DNA of 64,000 nucleotides, from positions 62,001 through 126,000 of the forward strand of contig NZ_JAHWGP010000001.1 in assembly GCF_020873915.1 (NCBI RefSeq), in the 5' to 3' direction. The stretch comes from Streptomyces sp. DH5 (lineage in GTDB: Bacteria; Actinomycetota; Actinomycetes; Streptomycetales; Streptomycetaceae). The translations under genes were made by a program, and so were the position numbers. Of the stretch, positions 8,050 to 16,885 are shown in pieces. Under the pieces are notes generated by a model. It worked only from the letters and a program-made list of their open reading frames with translations. It made no database searches and had not been told where the DNA came from. How positions within the stretch are numbered: the stretch's first letter is position 1; every line of letters begins with the position of its first letter.

Positions 8050-9329
8050 CCGAGCGACCTCCCACGCCCACGTCCGGTGCCGTGACCGATCAGCGTTCCG
8101 CGCCTGCGGCTGGTACCGCGGCCGAGCGGCCACCCGCGCCGGTGGCGGATGCGGCCACGTCCGGTGCCGTGACCGATCAGCGTTCCGCGCCTGCGGCTGG
8201 TGCCGCGACTGATCAGCGTCCTGCGCCTGCGGCCGGTGCCGCGAAGACGGGTACCGCGATCGGGCGGCCTCCCGCGCCGGGGTCCGAGGTCCCGGGACCA
8301 GGTGCCGCGACGGAGCGGTCCACCGCGCCCGCGGCGGACGCCGCGCCGGCCGGGCGGCCTCCCGTGCTGTCGGTCCGCGGACTGTCCGTCCGCTTCCTGC
8401 TGCCCGGCGGACGCCGGATCGCCGCCGTCACCGACGCCCACTTCGACGTGGCGCCGGGGGAGTGCCTCGCCCTGATCGGCGAGAGCGGCTGCGGCAAGTC
8501 CGTCCTGGCCTCGGCGCTGCTCGGTCTCCTCCCGGCCAACGCCCAGACCGCGGGCAGCGCCCACCTCGGCGACCTCGACCTGCTCACCGCCGGTGAACGC
8601 ACCCTCGCCCGCACCGTACGCGGCCGCCGCATCGGCCTCATCCCGCAGAGCCCCGCCGCCCACCTCACCCCCGTCCGCACCATCCGCTCCCAGATGGAGG
8701 AGACGGTCGCGCAGCTCACCGGCGAGCGGGACCGCTCCGCCGTGCGCGCCGCCGCCGAACAGGCCGCCCGGCGCGCCGAGTTCCCCCCGGACCACCTCGA
8801 CCGCCACCCGCACGAACTCTCCGGCGGTCTCGCCCAGCGGGCCGCCACGGCCCTCGCCCTGATCGGCGACGCCCCCCTGCTGCTGGCGGACGAACCCACC
8901 ACCGGCCTGGACCGCGACCTCGTGGACCGCACCGTCGACGAACTGCGCCGCCACGTCGACGCCGACCGCGCCCTGCTGATCATCACGCACGACCTGGCGG
9001 CGGCGGAACGCGTCGCCGACCGGGTGGCCGTCATGTACGCGGGCCGCATCGTCGAACTCGCCGACGCAGACGCCTTCTTCGGCGGCCCGGGTCCCCGCCA
9101 CCCCTACAGCCGGGGCCTGTTGGAGGCCCTCCCCGACAGGTCCTTCACGCCCATTCCCGGACTGCCCCCCGAACTCGGCAACCTCCCCGACGGATGCGCC
9201 TTCGCCCCCCGCTGCGACCGTGCCACGGCCCTCTGCACGACCCTCCCGCCCGTCACGGCTCCGGTCGCCTGCCACCACCCGGTTCCGGTCCCGCCCCCGG
9301 CCCGCACTCCGGAGGACATCCGTGCTTGA
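8046..9329 (+). CDS. ABC importer ATPase 1 (DppD/NikD-like) with repeated N-terminal extension
   Basis: ATP-binding subunit with Walker A GESGCGKS, Q-loop near GLIPQSP, signature LSGGLAQR, Walker B LLLADEPT and the H-loop ITHD. The C-terminus contains the oligopeptide-transporter extension with GCAFAPRCDRA. GTG 8046 overlaps the permease stop. Residues ~1-105 before the ATPase core are a Pro/Ala-rich repeated extension: a 29-residue unit containing SGAVTDQRSAPAAG recurs at DNA positions 8070 and 8157 (87-bp period), with a degenerate third copy. The core alone is about 320 residues, the usual family size. Confidence 0.92.
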   Translation: MTERPPTPTSGAVTDQRSAPAAGTAAERPPAPVADAATSGAVTDQRSAPAAGAATDQRPAPAAGAAKTGTAIGRPPAPGSEVPGPGAATERSTAPAADAAPAGRPPVLSVRGLSVRFLLPGGRRIAAVTDAHFDVAPGECLALIGESGCGKSVLASALLGLLPANAQTAGSAHLGDLDLLTAGERTLARTVRGRRIGLIPQSPAAHLTPVRTIRSQMEETVAQLTGERDRSAVRAAAEQAARRAEFPPDHLDRHPHELSGGLAQRAATALALIGDAPLLLADEPTTGLDRDLVDRTVDELRRHVDADRALLIITHDLAAAERVADRVAVMYAGRIVELADADAFFGGPGPRHPYSRGLLEALPDRSFTPIPGLPPELGNLPDGCAFAPRCDRATALCTTLPPVTAPVACHHPVPVPPPARTPEDIRA

Positions 9330-10014
9330 ACTGCACGCCATCACCGCCGGCTACGACCGCCGCACCCCCGTCGTACGCGACGCGAACCTCACCGTCACCC
9401 CCGGCGAGGCCGTGGGCCTGCTGGGCCCCAGCGGCTGCGGCAAATCCACCCTCGCCAGGGTCGCCGCCCTCCTGCACCGCCCCGACTCCGGGACGGTCGT
9501 CCTCGACGGCACCCCCGTACACCGCTACCGCCACCGGGCGCCCCGCGCGCAACGCACCGCCGTCGGAGTCGTCTTCCAGCAGCCCCGCCTCTCCGCCGAC
9601 CCCCGCCTGCGCCTCAGCGACCTGATCGCGGAACCCCTGCGCGCCACCGGCCGGCGTGCGTCGGCCCCGGCCCGCGTGGCCGAACTCGCCGACACCGTCG
9701 GCCTGACCCCGGACCTGCTCACCCGCCGCCCCCACGAGGTCAGCGACGGCCAGCTCCAGCGCGCCTGCGTCGCCCGCGCGCTCGTCCTGCGTCCCCGCTG
9801 GCTCATCTGCGACGAGATGACCGCGATGCTCGACGCGTCGACCACGGCCGCGCTGGTCCGCGTGGTGGAGGACTACCGCTCCGCCACCGGAGCCGGCCTC
9901 CTCGCGGTGGGCCACGACCACACCCTCCTCGACCGCTGGTGCGACCGAACGGTCCACTGGGACACGGTGACGCCCCCGGCCGAAAACGTCTCCGGCGCGG
10001 CCATGGCGAGGTGA
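9322..10014 (+). CDS. ABC importer ATPase 2 (DppF/NikE-like), short
   Basis: A 230-residue ATPase with Walker A GPSGCGKST, Q-loop VVFQQPRLS, signature VSDGQLQRA and Walker B LICDEMTAM followed by a switch histidine (VGHDHTLL). GTG 9322 has GGAGG at 9311-9315 and overlaps the upstream gene by 8 bp. It lacks the C-terminal oligopeptide extension found in the partner ATPase, and the signature has D in place of G (SDGQ), a common variant in NikE-type proteins. Last gene of the importer operon. Confidence 0.9.
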   Translation: MLELHAITAGYDRRTPVVRDANLTVTPGEAVGLLGPSGCGKSTLARVAALLHRPDSGTVVLDGTPVHRYRHRAPRAQRTAVGVVFQQPRLSADPRLRLSDLIAEPLRATGRRASAPARVAELADTVGLTPDLLTRRPHEVSDGQLQRACVARALVLRPRWLICDEMTAMLDASTTAALVRVVEDYRSATGAGLLAVGHDHTLLDRWCDRTVHWDTVTPPAENVSGAAMAR

Positions 10015-10110
10015 CGACTTCCCCCGGCGGCGGACCCGGATCCGGCTTCTCGTGTGCGGGGCCCGATTCCGGGTACGCGGCGGAAAAGGCCGATTTGCGA
10101 GGTGAGAGCA

Positions 10111-10440
10111 ATGCTTCTGTTGCCGCTCCTGCTGGTGCTGGCCACCGCCGCCTTCACGGCCCTCGTCGTCGTGGAGAACTTCTCCGGGGGGCCCGAGTAC
10201 GCGGTGGAGGTCTTCGGTAACCAGATCGCCACGCTCGGTGCTCCGGGCCTCTTCCTCTCCGGTGTGGCTCTGGCGCTGATCTTCTGTCTGGGGCTCGCCG
10301 CGCTCGCGGGCGGACTCGCACGACGGCGGCACCACAGGCACCGGGCCCACGCGTCCGGGCCCACGGCGGCCACGAGGGAGGAGCAGGGTGGCCGGCGCTC
10401 CCAGCCGGCTCACGGCCACCGGCGTATCTTCGGACACTGA
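10111..10440 (+). CDS. Small two-helix membrane protein (possibly LapA-like)
   Basis: 109 residues with two hydrophobic helices (about 1-20 and 45-70) separated by a short polar loop containing VVENFSGG, then a basic His/Arg-rich cytoplasmic tail. ATG 10111 has GAGGTGAG upstream. The layout resembles LapA/YciS-type small membrane proteins, but similarity is weak and no function is assigned. It is 96 bp after the importer and ends at a strong shared terminator. Confidence 0.65.
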   Translation: MLLLPLLLVLATAAFTALVVVENFSGGPEYAVEVFGNQIATLGAPGLFLSGVALALIFCLGLAALAGGLARRRHHRHRAHASGPTAATREEQGGRRSQPAHGHRRIFGH

Positions 10441-10451
10441 CCGACGCGCAG

Positions 10452-10493
10452 ACGCCCGGTGGCCACTCCCCGGAGGGAGCGGCCACCGGGCGT
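10452..10493. terminator. Bidirectional terminator hairpin
   Basis: 13-bp perfect stem ACGCCCGGTGGCC / GGCCACCGGGCGT with a loop that itself contains CTCCC/GGGAG, between two convergent genes. Confidence 0.8.
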
Positions 10494-10531
10494 CACCACG
10501 CCGGCCCGCCCGCGGTTTCCCCGCGTCAGCG

Positions 10532-11644
10532 TCAGCCCTGAGCGTCCTCGAGGAGCGCGTCCTCGCCGAAACCTTCCTCGTCGAGCGCCCCCTCCGCGAA
10601 GCCGCCGAAGAAGCCCTCCATGATCTCGTCCATCCGCACTTCGGTGGCGCCCGCCGGAGCCACGGCCTTCTCACCCTTGCCCACGCGCAGTACCAGCGCG
10701 AACTTCTTGACCTTCGCCGTCTCCGCCAGCTTCGCCAGGTCCACGGACACCTCGGTCAGCTCGCCGTTCTTCAGCGTGAAGTCGGCGGTGACCTTCTCGT
10801 TCGGCGCGTCCGCGAAGTCCTTCGTCGTCGGCAGTTCCGCCCCGCCCGGCAGTTCCTTCTGCAGCGGCCGGAGTTCGTCGAACATCTCGGTCATCAGCGT
10901 GCGGAAGGGCGCCGTGGCCTTGATGTGCTCGGTGCCGTCCGACCCGCCGGAGGTCTTGAAGTCGACCTCGTCGGTGATGACCTGGCGCAGCGCCTTCGTG
11001 ATCTTCTTCTGCGTCTTGGCGTCGAGGGTCGGCTCCGCCGAGGGCTCGGCGCCCCCGGGGCCCTCGGCCCCGGACATCTGCTCGCCGGTCTCCTCCAGCT
11101 CCTTCGTGGAGACCTTCAGCCACTCACCCGCGAGCAGCTTCTTGAAAGCGCCCGCGCTGTCGGGCAGTTCGTCGGCCGACGGCATGGGCGCGCCGGACAT
11201 CTTCCCGAGCGCCTCCGCGTCGACGCGGGCGTAGGTGTAGTCGCCGACCAGCCGGTACTCGAACAGGTCGCCGTCCGCGTTGCTGAACTTCACCGCCATC
11301 GCGCTGAAGTCCTTCTCGCCGGACTTCTCCAGCGGCTTCTTCGACTGCACGGAGATGGAGATCCTGGCCCCGCTGAGCAGTTCGGCGACCTCGTCGGTCA
11401 TCTTGTCGCCCGGCTCCGCCATCTCGGCGTCCAGCGCCTTCAGTGACGCGACATCGGTGTCGAGGTCGAACTCGAAGGAGAGCGAGCGCTCCTCGCCGAG
11501 CTTCTCGAAGGCGTTGTCCAGCTTCTGCCCGGCGGACAGGTTCTCCACGGTGCCGCAAGCGGCGGAACCGGCCAGCACCGCGGTGGCTACGGCGGTGGCG
11601 GTCAGGGTTTTGCGTATGGCGGTAATGACGGTCTCCTCGTACAT
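10532..11644 (-). CDS. Putative secreted lipoprotein of unknown function
   Basis: About 370 residues. The N-terminus has a basic/hydrophobic signal ending in a lipobox-like SAACG, so the mature protein should be anchored on the outer membrane face. The body is polar with alternating acidic and lysine-rich segments and no catalytic motif; its size and pattern could suit an LppX/LprG-like beta fold, but this is not demonstrated. ATG 11644 is used. Note that a strong GAGGAG lies just inside this start, 6-7 nt before an in-frame ATT codon, so the true start may be a few codons later. Confidence 0.75.
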   Translation of the reverse strand: MYEETVITAIRKTLTATAVATAVLAGSAACGTVENLSAGQKLDNAFEKLGEERSLSFEFDLDTDVASLKALDAEMAEPGDKMTDEVAELLSGARISISVQSKKPLEKSGEKDFSAMAVKFSNADGDLFEYRLVGDYTYARVDAEALGKMSGAPMPSADELPDSAGAFKKLLAGEWLKVSTKELEETGEQMSGAEGPGGAEPSAEPTLDAKTQKKITKALRQVITDEVDFKTSGGSDGTEHIKATAPFRTLMTEMFDELRPLQKELPGGAELPTTKDFADAPNEKVTADFTLKNGELTEVSVDLAKLAETAKVKKFALVLRVGKGEKAVAPAGATEVRMDEIMEGFFGGFAEGALDEEGFGEDALLEDAQG

Positions 11645-11771
11645 GCGACCAGGGCGGTCACAGGAGAAGACGAACCACCACCTCGAACGGTTGTACGTAG
11701 AACAGAAATTGGGGTCCGCGTGGTGGACGGAGCCCACATCGGGCGCGTCCGCGACGGGCATATCTGAAGAC

Positions 11772-12281
11772 ATGTCTCCCCATGCGACGGCGTCGACCGG
11801 AGTGCAGGTCTGCTCCCTGAAGCGGGACACGCCGCAGACGATCCCGGCCAACAGCCCCTACACGGTCATCCGGTTCCCCTTCGGGACCGCGGAGTCCTCC
11901 GACCTGTTCACCATGCACCAGGTCAACCAGCCGGACGGCTACACCGTCACGAGCTGGGACACGGACGCCCGCTCCGGGCTGATATGGCCCAGCACCGCCG
12001 GATGGGGTGACCTCTACGCGATGATCCAGTGGGAGGCGGGAGGCTACGACGAACTGCGCGACCAGTTCGTCCGCGACCCCCTCGGTCTCACCTCCACCCC
12101 CAACGACACGACGGCGACGGAACACCGGCCGCCCAGCGTCGGCATGCAGTGCTGGACGAAGCGGTGGGGCATCTTCGTCGACCCGGCCGTCCCCCTCGCC
12201 CTGCGCGCCACCCACGACGACAGCGTGGCGCGGAAGATCGTTCTGGCGGAGTTCAAGCTCGTCATCCACCAGTCCGCCTGA
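11772..12281 (+). CDS. Conserved hypothetical protein
   Basis: 169 residues starting MSPHATASTGVQVC. Codon use is clearly coding (GC-rich third positions). Aromatic-rich middle section (GLIWPSTAGWGDLYAMIQW) and no signal peptide, membrane helix or known motif. It diverges from the lipoprotein gene (127 bp between starts) and converges on the SUKH gene with only 39 bp between the stops. Function unknown. Confidence 0.7.
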   Translation: MSPHATASTGVQVCSLKRDTPQTIPANSPYTVIRFPFGTAESSDLFTMHQVNQPDGYTVTSWDTDARSGLIWPSTAGWGDLYAMIQWEAGGYDELRDQFVRDPLGLTSTPNDTTATEHRPPSVGMQCWTKRWGIFVDPAVPLALRATHDDSVARKIVLAEFKLVIHQSA

Positions 12282-12320
12282 CCGGCCCCTCCCTGCTCGC
12301 GAGCCCGTGTCCGGCACCGC

Positions 12321-14219
12321 TCATTTCATCCGGACGCTGATCGTGGCGTACGCGTAAGTCTCCCCCTGCCGTGGCGCGCGGTTCCAGGACCGCGTGGTGA
12401 GCTGCGGCAGGATGCCCTCGACCAGCGCGTGCCGGGGCAGGGAGAGACCGAACTCGTCCTGCACCGCGGCCAGCAGGCGACGCTCGCGGTCCGCCTCGCC
12501 GACGCCGTCCAGGACCCGTTCCGGATCGAGGGACCCGGGGACCGGCCCGGAGCGTTCGACGTCAGCGCCGCGCAGGGTGTACGCGTACCGCTCCTCACCC
12601 CGCTCGGCGACCGACAGGTGGAACACCGCGAGGGCGCCGTCGTGAGCGCGTCGCACCCACAGCACCACCGCACGTCCGTAGCGCGAGGCAGCGGAGGCCG
12701 GGGAGACGAAGAAGCTGCCGGCCGGCGACGTCCGCGGGGCGGTGTCGAGGCCGAACGCCCACCCGGAGCCCGTACGGCCCACCGAGACCACGGCCCGGTC
12801 CTCCCACGGCTCCAGGTCGTCCCGCCGCCGGGTGCCGTGGTGGAACCACCCGTCCTGGCGTCGGGGCGGAGCGGTCAGGCCCGCGCACCCCTCCTCCCCG
12901 ACCAGGCCGGGCAGCGCCTCAGGCTCCACGCCCTCCACCCACAGGCACCGGTAGGAGTCGTACGGGATGTTCCACCGCGGCGTGTCCGCCGGCCAGCACA
13001 TCCCCGGCGGATCCAGGTCCGGCACCGGGTCCGGCAGCGAGCCCGTCCGTCCGGCCCGGGGCGTGGCGAGCAGCTCCAGGCCGCGCTCCCGCGTCACCAC
13101 CGGACCCAGGACGGGGTCCGCCAGCAGACCGACCGGTGCCAGCAGATCCGGCCCCGGCGGAGACCACGACGGCAGCGCGGCGCGGATCACCCGCCACGCC
13201 GTGTCCGTGTCCCCCCACCGCGCGGCCTCCCACGCCTCGGCCACCGCCCGTCCGAAGGCACCTTCCGGCGCGTACCGGTGGGTGCGGTCGCGCACCCGGG
13301 CCAGGATCTCCTCCGCGGCAGTCCTGACACCCTCGTCGGTCTCGACGCCCAGTGGAAAACCCTGCGCGGCCGGCCGGTCGGGGCGCTCGTCCCGCAGGCG
13401 TGCGGCGGCCATCACGGGCACCAGCTCGCCCGTGTAGCGCGCGTCGGCGACGAGCTCACCGAAGCCGTAGTACCTGCCGCCGTGCGCCACCGCGTCCAGT
13501 TGCGCCAGCATGCCCCGGGCGCGCGGCCGCCCGTGACGCTCCGCCTCGGTGAGCAGCTCCCGGGCCGCCTCCCACCGTCCGCTCAGCGCCTCCTCCCGCG
13601 CACGCTCCACGTCGGCGTCCAGGGCGCGGGTGGTTTCGTTGACGAAGCCCGGGATGCCCGCCCGGTCGGCGTGGAAGTCCCGGTACTCGCGCTCCATGTA
13701 GGCGCGGAAGGACGGATACCGGTCCGGTATCTCACCGCTCCACCCCTTGTAGACGTACAGCGCCCACTCGCCGTCCTCGTCGGTGTCACCCGGGTCGAGC
13801 AGGGCATAGGACATGTCCGAGTCGGTCTCCAGTTGCAGCGCCCGCCGCCACATCCCGGCCAACCGCACCTCCTGCTCGGTCGAGCGATCGGTCAGCCCTC
13901 TCTCATAGATCGCCGTCATGTCGAACGGATCCCCGAACCAGCCGATCTCGTGCGCCGCACCCAGCCGGTAGATCGACCCGCCGTCGAGCCGCCAGCCGTT
14001 ACTGGCCCCGAGGAACCGCCGGTAGGACGGAGGCAACCGGGTGCCCAGGCGCTCCTCGGCGGCGGCTGTCTCCGCCTCGGTGGCCGGCGGGACGGCGAGG
14101 ACCAGGTCGTCGAGGGTCAAGCCCCCATCCGCCAGCTCCTCCGCCTCGTCCTCGCTCGGCACCCACTCGTCCTGCCAACGCCGCAGGAACTCGACCCAGT
14201 TGAACGCTTCATCGACCAC
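12321..14219 (-). CDS. SMI1/KNR4 (SUKH) family protein
   Basis: About 632 residues. Residues ~30-150 carry the SUKH pattern: ATEAETAAAEERLGTRLPPS, YRRFLGASNGWRLDGG and YVYKGWSGEIPDRY. SUKH domains are common immunity proteins of polymorphic toxins and also occur in regulatory contexts. The C-terminal ~400 residues have no recognised domain but look globular. Start is taken at GTG 14219 (VVDEAFNWVEFLRRW), because upstream residues in this frame are not protein-like. It is divergent from the methylase gene. No adjacent toxin is visible. Confidence 0.82.
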   Translation of the reverse strand: MVDEAFNWVEFLRRWQDEWVPSEDEAEELADGGLTLDDLVLAVPPATEAETAAAEERLGTRLPPSYRRFLGASNGWRLDGGSIYRLGAAHEIGWFGDPFDMTAIYERGLTDRSTEQEVRLAGMWRRALQLETDSDMSYALLDPGDTDEDGEWALYVYKGWSGEIPDRYPSFRAYMEREYRDFHADRAGIPGFVNETTRALDADVERAREEALSGRWEAARELLTEAERHGRPRARGMLAQLDAVAHGGRYYGFGELVADARYTGELVPVMAAARLRDERPDRPAAQGFPLGVETDEGVRTAAEEILARVRDRTHRYAPEGAFGRAVAEAWEAARWGDTDTAWRVIRAALPSWSPPGPDLLAPVGLLADPVLGPVVTRERGLELLATPRAGRTGSLPDPVPDLDPPGMCWPADTPRWNIPYDSYRCLWVEGVEPEALPGLVGEEGCAGLTAPPRRQDGWFHHGTRRRDDLEPWEDRAVVSVGRTGSGWAFGLDTAPRTSPAGSFFVSPASAASRYGRAVVLWVRRAHDGALAVFHLSVAERGEERYAYTLRGADVERSGPVPGSLDPERVLDGVGEADRERRLLAAVQDEFGLSLPRHALVEGILPQLTTRSWNRAPRQGETYAYATISVRMK

Positions 14220-14383
14220 GCACCGAGTGTGGCAGCCACCACTGACACCGATGCCTCCCGTGCATGTCGACCGAAGCCAAGGTCTGGCGAGGTGCGAGCG
14301 CGCGAGCGATTCGGACGCACTTGTGTACCTCGTCAACGTACTTTCTCTTGGATCGGTAAAGTGGCTCCGTGTACGTTGGGCAT

Positions 14384-16039
14384 ATGACGGACAATGCCGC
14401 TTCACCGGCCGGCCCTCTGGTCACCGGCTCCGAGATCGCTCGGCTGGCCGGCGTCACCCGGGCCGCCGTCTCCAACTGGCGCCGCCGCTACGAGGACTTC
14501 CCCGCCCCGGCGGGAGGTGCGGCGAGCGGTCCGCTCTACGCACTCACAGAGGTCCAGGCATGGCTGGACAAGCAGCGCAAGGGCCAGGAGGTTTCACCCG
14601 AGGTCGCATTGTGGCAGTCCATGCGGGCCGCGTACGCGGAGGAGATGCTCACGGGCCTCGCCGACGTGGCCGGGCTGTTGGCTGGAGAGGACGAGGCGGG
14701 TCCGCCGGACGACGTCACCACCCGGGTACGCGAGCTGATCCGGACCGAGGCGGCCGTGGACGTGGTGAACGGGCTGACGGAACGTTTCATGGACTCGGCC
14801 CGACGCTCGGGATCTGAACAGGTGACGCCCCAACGCGTAGTGCGCGCGATGTGTCATTTCGCTCCGGAGCTGCAGTCAGGCGCTACGGTCTTCGATCCGG
14901 CCTGTGGCATCGGAGTGCTGCTCCTGTCCGTCGCCGCCGCCGACGGAACGCAATGCCGCGGTCAGGAGGCCGATGCCGACAGTGCTCGTTTCGCGCAGCT
15001 CCGCGCCGAACTGCTCGGGCGGTCGGGTGTGCGCATCGTAAAGGGTGATTCCCTGCGCGCGGACCAGTGGCCCGACCTCAAGGCGGACCTGGTCGTCTGC
15101 GACCCGCCGGCCGGCGTGACCGAGTGGGGGCGGGAAGAACTGCTGCTCGACTCCCGCTGGGAACTCGGCACCCCGTCCAAGGCCGAGGGCGAACTGGCCT
15201 GGCTCCAGCACGCCTACACGCACACTGCGCCCGGTGGCCACGTCCTCATGGTGATGCCTGCTTCGGTCGCCTACCGCAAGGCGGGCCGGCGCATCCGGGC
15301 GGAACTCGTTCGCCGGGGCATCGTGCGTCAAGTGGTCGCCCTGCCACCGGGGACAGCGACCTCGCACGCCTTGCCTGTGCACCTGTGGTGCTTGCGGCGT
15401 CCTGTGAACACGGGGACCGCCGACACGAACCACACCGTGCGCATGGTCGACCTGACCGACAACAGCCCCGAAGGGAGTCTGGAGCCGCGCCCCGACCAGG
15501 TCGCGGACGTGTCGCTGATCGAGCTCCTCGACGACACCGTCGACCTGACGCCCGGCAGCCACATGCGAGCGCGGCACCGGGACTACCCCGGTGAGTACGC
15601 CGCTCTGCGGGAGGAGTTGACGGAAGAGGTCCGCCGTCTCGCCGCACTTCTGCCCCAGCTCGCACCCGGCGGTGGACCGGGTTCACTGGACGGAGCCACC
15701 ACCAGCGTCGCGGATCTCGCCCGCGCCGGGCTGGTCGCGTACAACGGTACGGAACCGGTTTCGGCAAGCGACCAGCTCGACACGGACTATTTGCAAGGAT
15801 TCCTGCGCAGCTCCATCAATGCCCGCCGTTCCACCAGTGCCAGTGGGACCTACCGCCTGGACGGCAAGGGTTCACGCATCCCTCGCATGGGGATCGACGA
15901 GCAGCGCCGGTACGGATCCGCCTTCCGGGCGCTGTCTGCGTTCGAGGAAGGGATGCGCAGGGTCGACGAGTTGAGCCAGCAGCTTGCCGAAATCGCCCGC
16001 GACGGTCTCGCCACGGGCGCCTTGGCACCGGAGAAGTGA
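14384..16039 (+). CDS. N-6 adenine DNA methylase with N-terminal HTH and S-subunit-like tail
   Basis: Residues ~10-65 form a helix-turn-helix (SEIARLAGVTRAAVSNWRRR). The central part is a type I (HsdM) methylase: SAM-binding FDPACGIGVLLL and catalytic VVCDPPAG, a DPP variant of NPP(Y/F). The last ~110 residues (GSRIPRMGIDEQRRYGSAFR and ELSQQLAEIARDGLATGAL) look like the conserved helical end of type I specificity subunits, so the protein may be an M-S fusion that recognises DNA itself. No HsdR gene is present. ATG 14384 is chosen; GTG 14369 is possible. CAACGTAC (14334-14341) and GTACGTTG (14371-14378) form an 8-bp inverted repeat around the promoter, possibly for autoregulation. Confidence 0.88.
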   Translation: MTDNAASPAGPLVTGSEIARLAGVTRAAVSNWRRRYEDFPAPAGGAASGPLYALTEVQAWLDKQRKGQEVSPEVALWQSMRAAYAEEMLTGLADVAGLLAGEDEAGPPDDVTTRVRELIRTEAAVDVVNGLTERFMDSARRSGSEQVTPQRVVRAMCHFAPELQSGATVFDPACGIGVLLLSVAAADGTQCRGQEADADSARFAQLRAELLGRSGVRIVKGDSLRADQWPDLKADLVVCDPPAGVTEWGREELLLDSRWELGTPSKAEGELAWLQHAYTHTAPGGHVLMVMPASVAYRKAGRRIRAELVRRGIVRQVVALPPGTATSHALPVHLWCLRRPVNTGTADTNHTVRMVDLTDNSPEGSLEPRPDQVADVSLIELLDDTVDLTPGSHMRARHRDYPGEYAALREELTEEVRRLAALLPQLAPGGGPGSLDGATTSVADLARAGLVAYNGTEPVSASDQLDTDYLQGFLRSSINARRSTSASGTYRLDGKGSRIPRMGIDEQRRYGSAFRALSAFEEGMRRVDELSQQLAEIARDGLATGALAPEK

Positions 16040-16167
16040 GGGCGCCGCGAGGCGTCCGGGCAACGGCTTCTCCAGCACTTCTTCCCGCTCCTGCGGCCCG
16101 GTGACCAGGCGGATGCGCGCGGAGGTGTCGGCGATCACCGTGGCCAGGCCCTCGGGTCGTCCACGCC

Positions 16168-16513
16168 CAGATCCAGCTCCAGGCTCCCATCGTGCCGATC
16201 CGGGACCATTTCAATACCCACCGCGCCGCGGGAATACGAGCACGCGGCTGCACACGACTGGCTCACCACCATCCAACTCCTCTCGTGCGCGCCAGTCCTG
16301 AACCCGGTCGAGGGCGTCCGGTCGCTGCTACGGCGCGGGCCGCCGGCAAATACCGCCTGCACCGATGGCGAACACTTCGAACGCACCCTCCGCCGGGACC
16401 TGCGCCACATCCAACTCCGCCCCGACCTGATTGACGGCTGCATCACCGGCACCGGGCTCACACTCACCGACCAACCGACACCAACCCCAAGAAATCAGAA
16501 GTCGTCCTTGTGA
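16168..16513 (+). pseudogene. IS630-family transposase remnant (C-terminal third, frameshifted)
   Basis: Two frames together read IQLQAPIVPIRDHFNTHRAAG, then after a frameshift near 16228 HDWLTTIQLLSCAPVLNPVEG and SLLRRGPPANTACTD, ending ...DLIDGCITGTGLTLT. These are the DNxNxH and LNPVE DDE-region motifs of IS630 transposases, with W replaced by R in the first. The N-terminal two thirds are missing. It lies between the methylase and the DUF262 gene. Confidence 0.85.
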
Positions 16514-16531
16514 ACCGCGTCGGCTGCGACG

Positions 16532-16873
16532 TCAGCTGGAGCACTGATCAGATGCTGGAGGTATCAGCGCGGCGACGGCCGACGAGGAGTTGCACTCGAT
16601 GTCCCGGTCACCCCCAGGGCGCGGGCGCGTCCTGGGGTCGCCCGGGGCAGCCGGGGCGTCCACGAGCACGCCGTCCGCCCGGAGTTCCGCCCGGAACCGG
16701 CGTGCGTGTCGGTCGAGCCCCGGCCACTCATCGGCGGTCACGACCGACCCCTCCCGCAGCAGCAGGAACTTGTACGTCCCGTTGCCGCCGAACTCGGTGA
16801 GCAGGTGCCCTTCCGGGAGAGGGTGACGCCCGCGTCGAGCACCGCACAGGCTGCATGTTGACGAGGTCAACAA
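16532..16873 (-). CDS. Small DUF4357-like protein or detached domain
   Basis: 113 residues from TTG 16873. The segment GTYKFLLLREGSVVTADEW followed by RRFRAELRADGVLVD resembles the GS...R..L...GVL pattern of DUF4357, a domain often attached to restriction-type nucleases. It is exactly in frame with, and only 12 bp after, the stop of the DUF262 gene, so it may be a tail cut off by a stop codon or a separate coupled gene. No good ribosome-binding site; the C-terminal 30 residues are not protein-like. May be a remnant. Confidence 0.4.
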   Translation of the reverse strand: MLTSSTCSLCGARRGRHPLPEGHLLTEFGGNGTYKFLLLREGSVVTADEWPGLDRHARRFRAELRADGVLVDAPAAPGDPRTRPRPGGDRDIECNSSSAVAALIPPASDQCSS

Positions 16874-16885
16874 GCAGGTGAGCTG

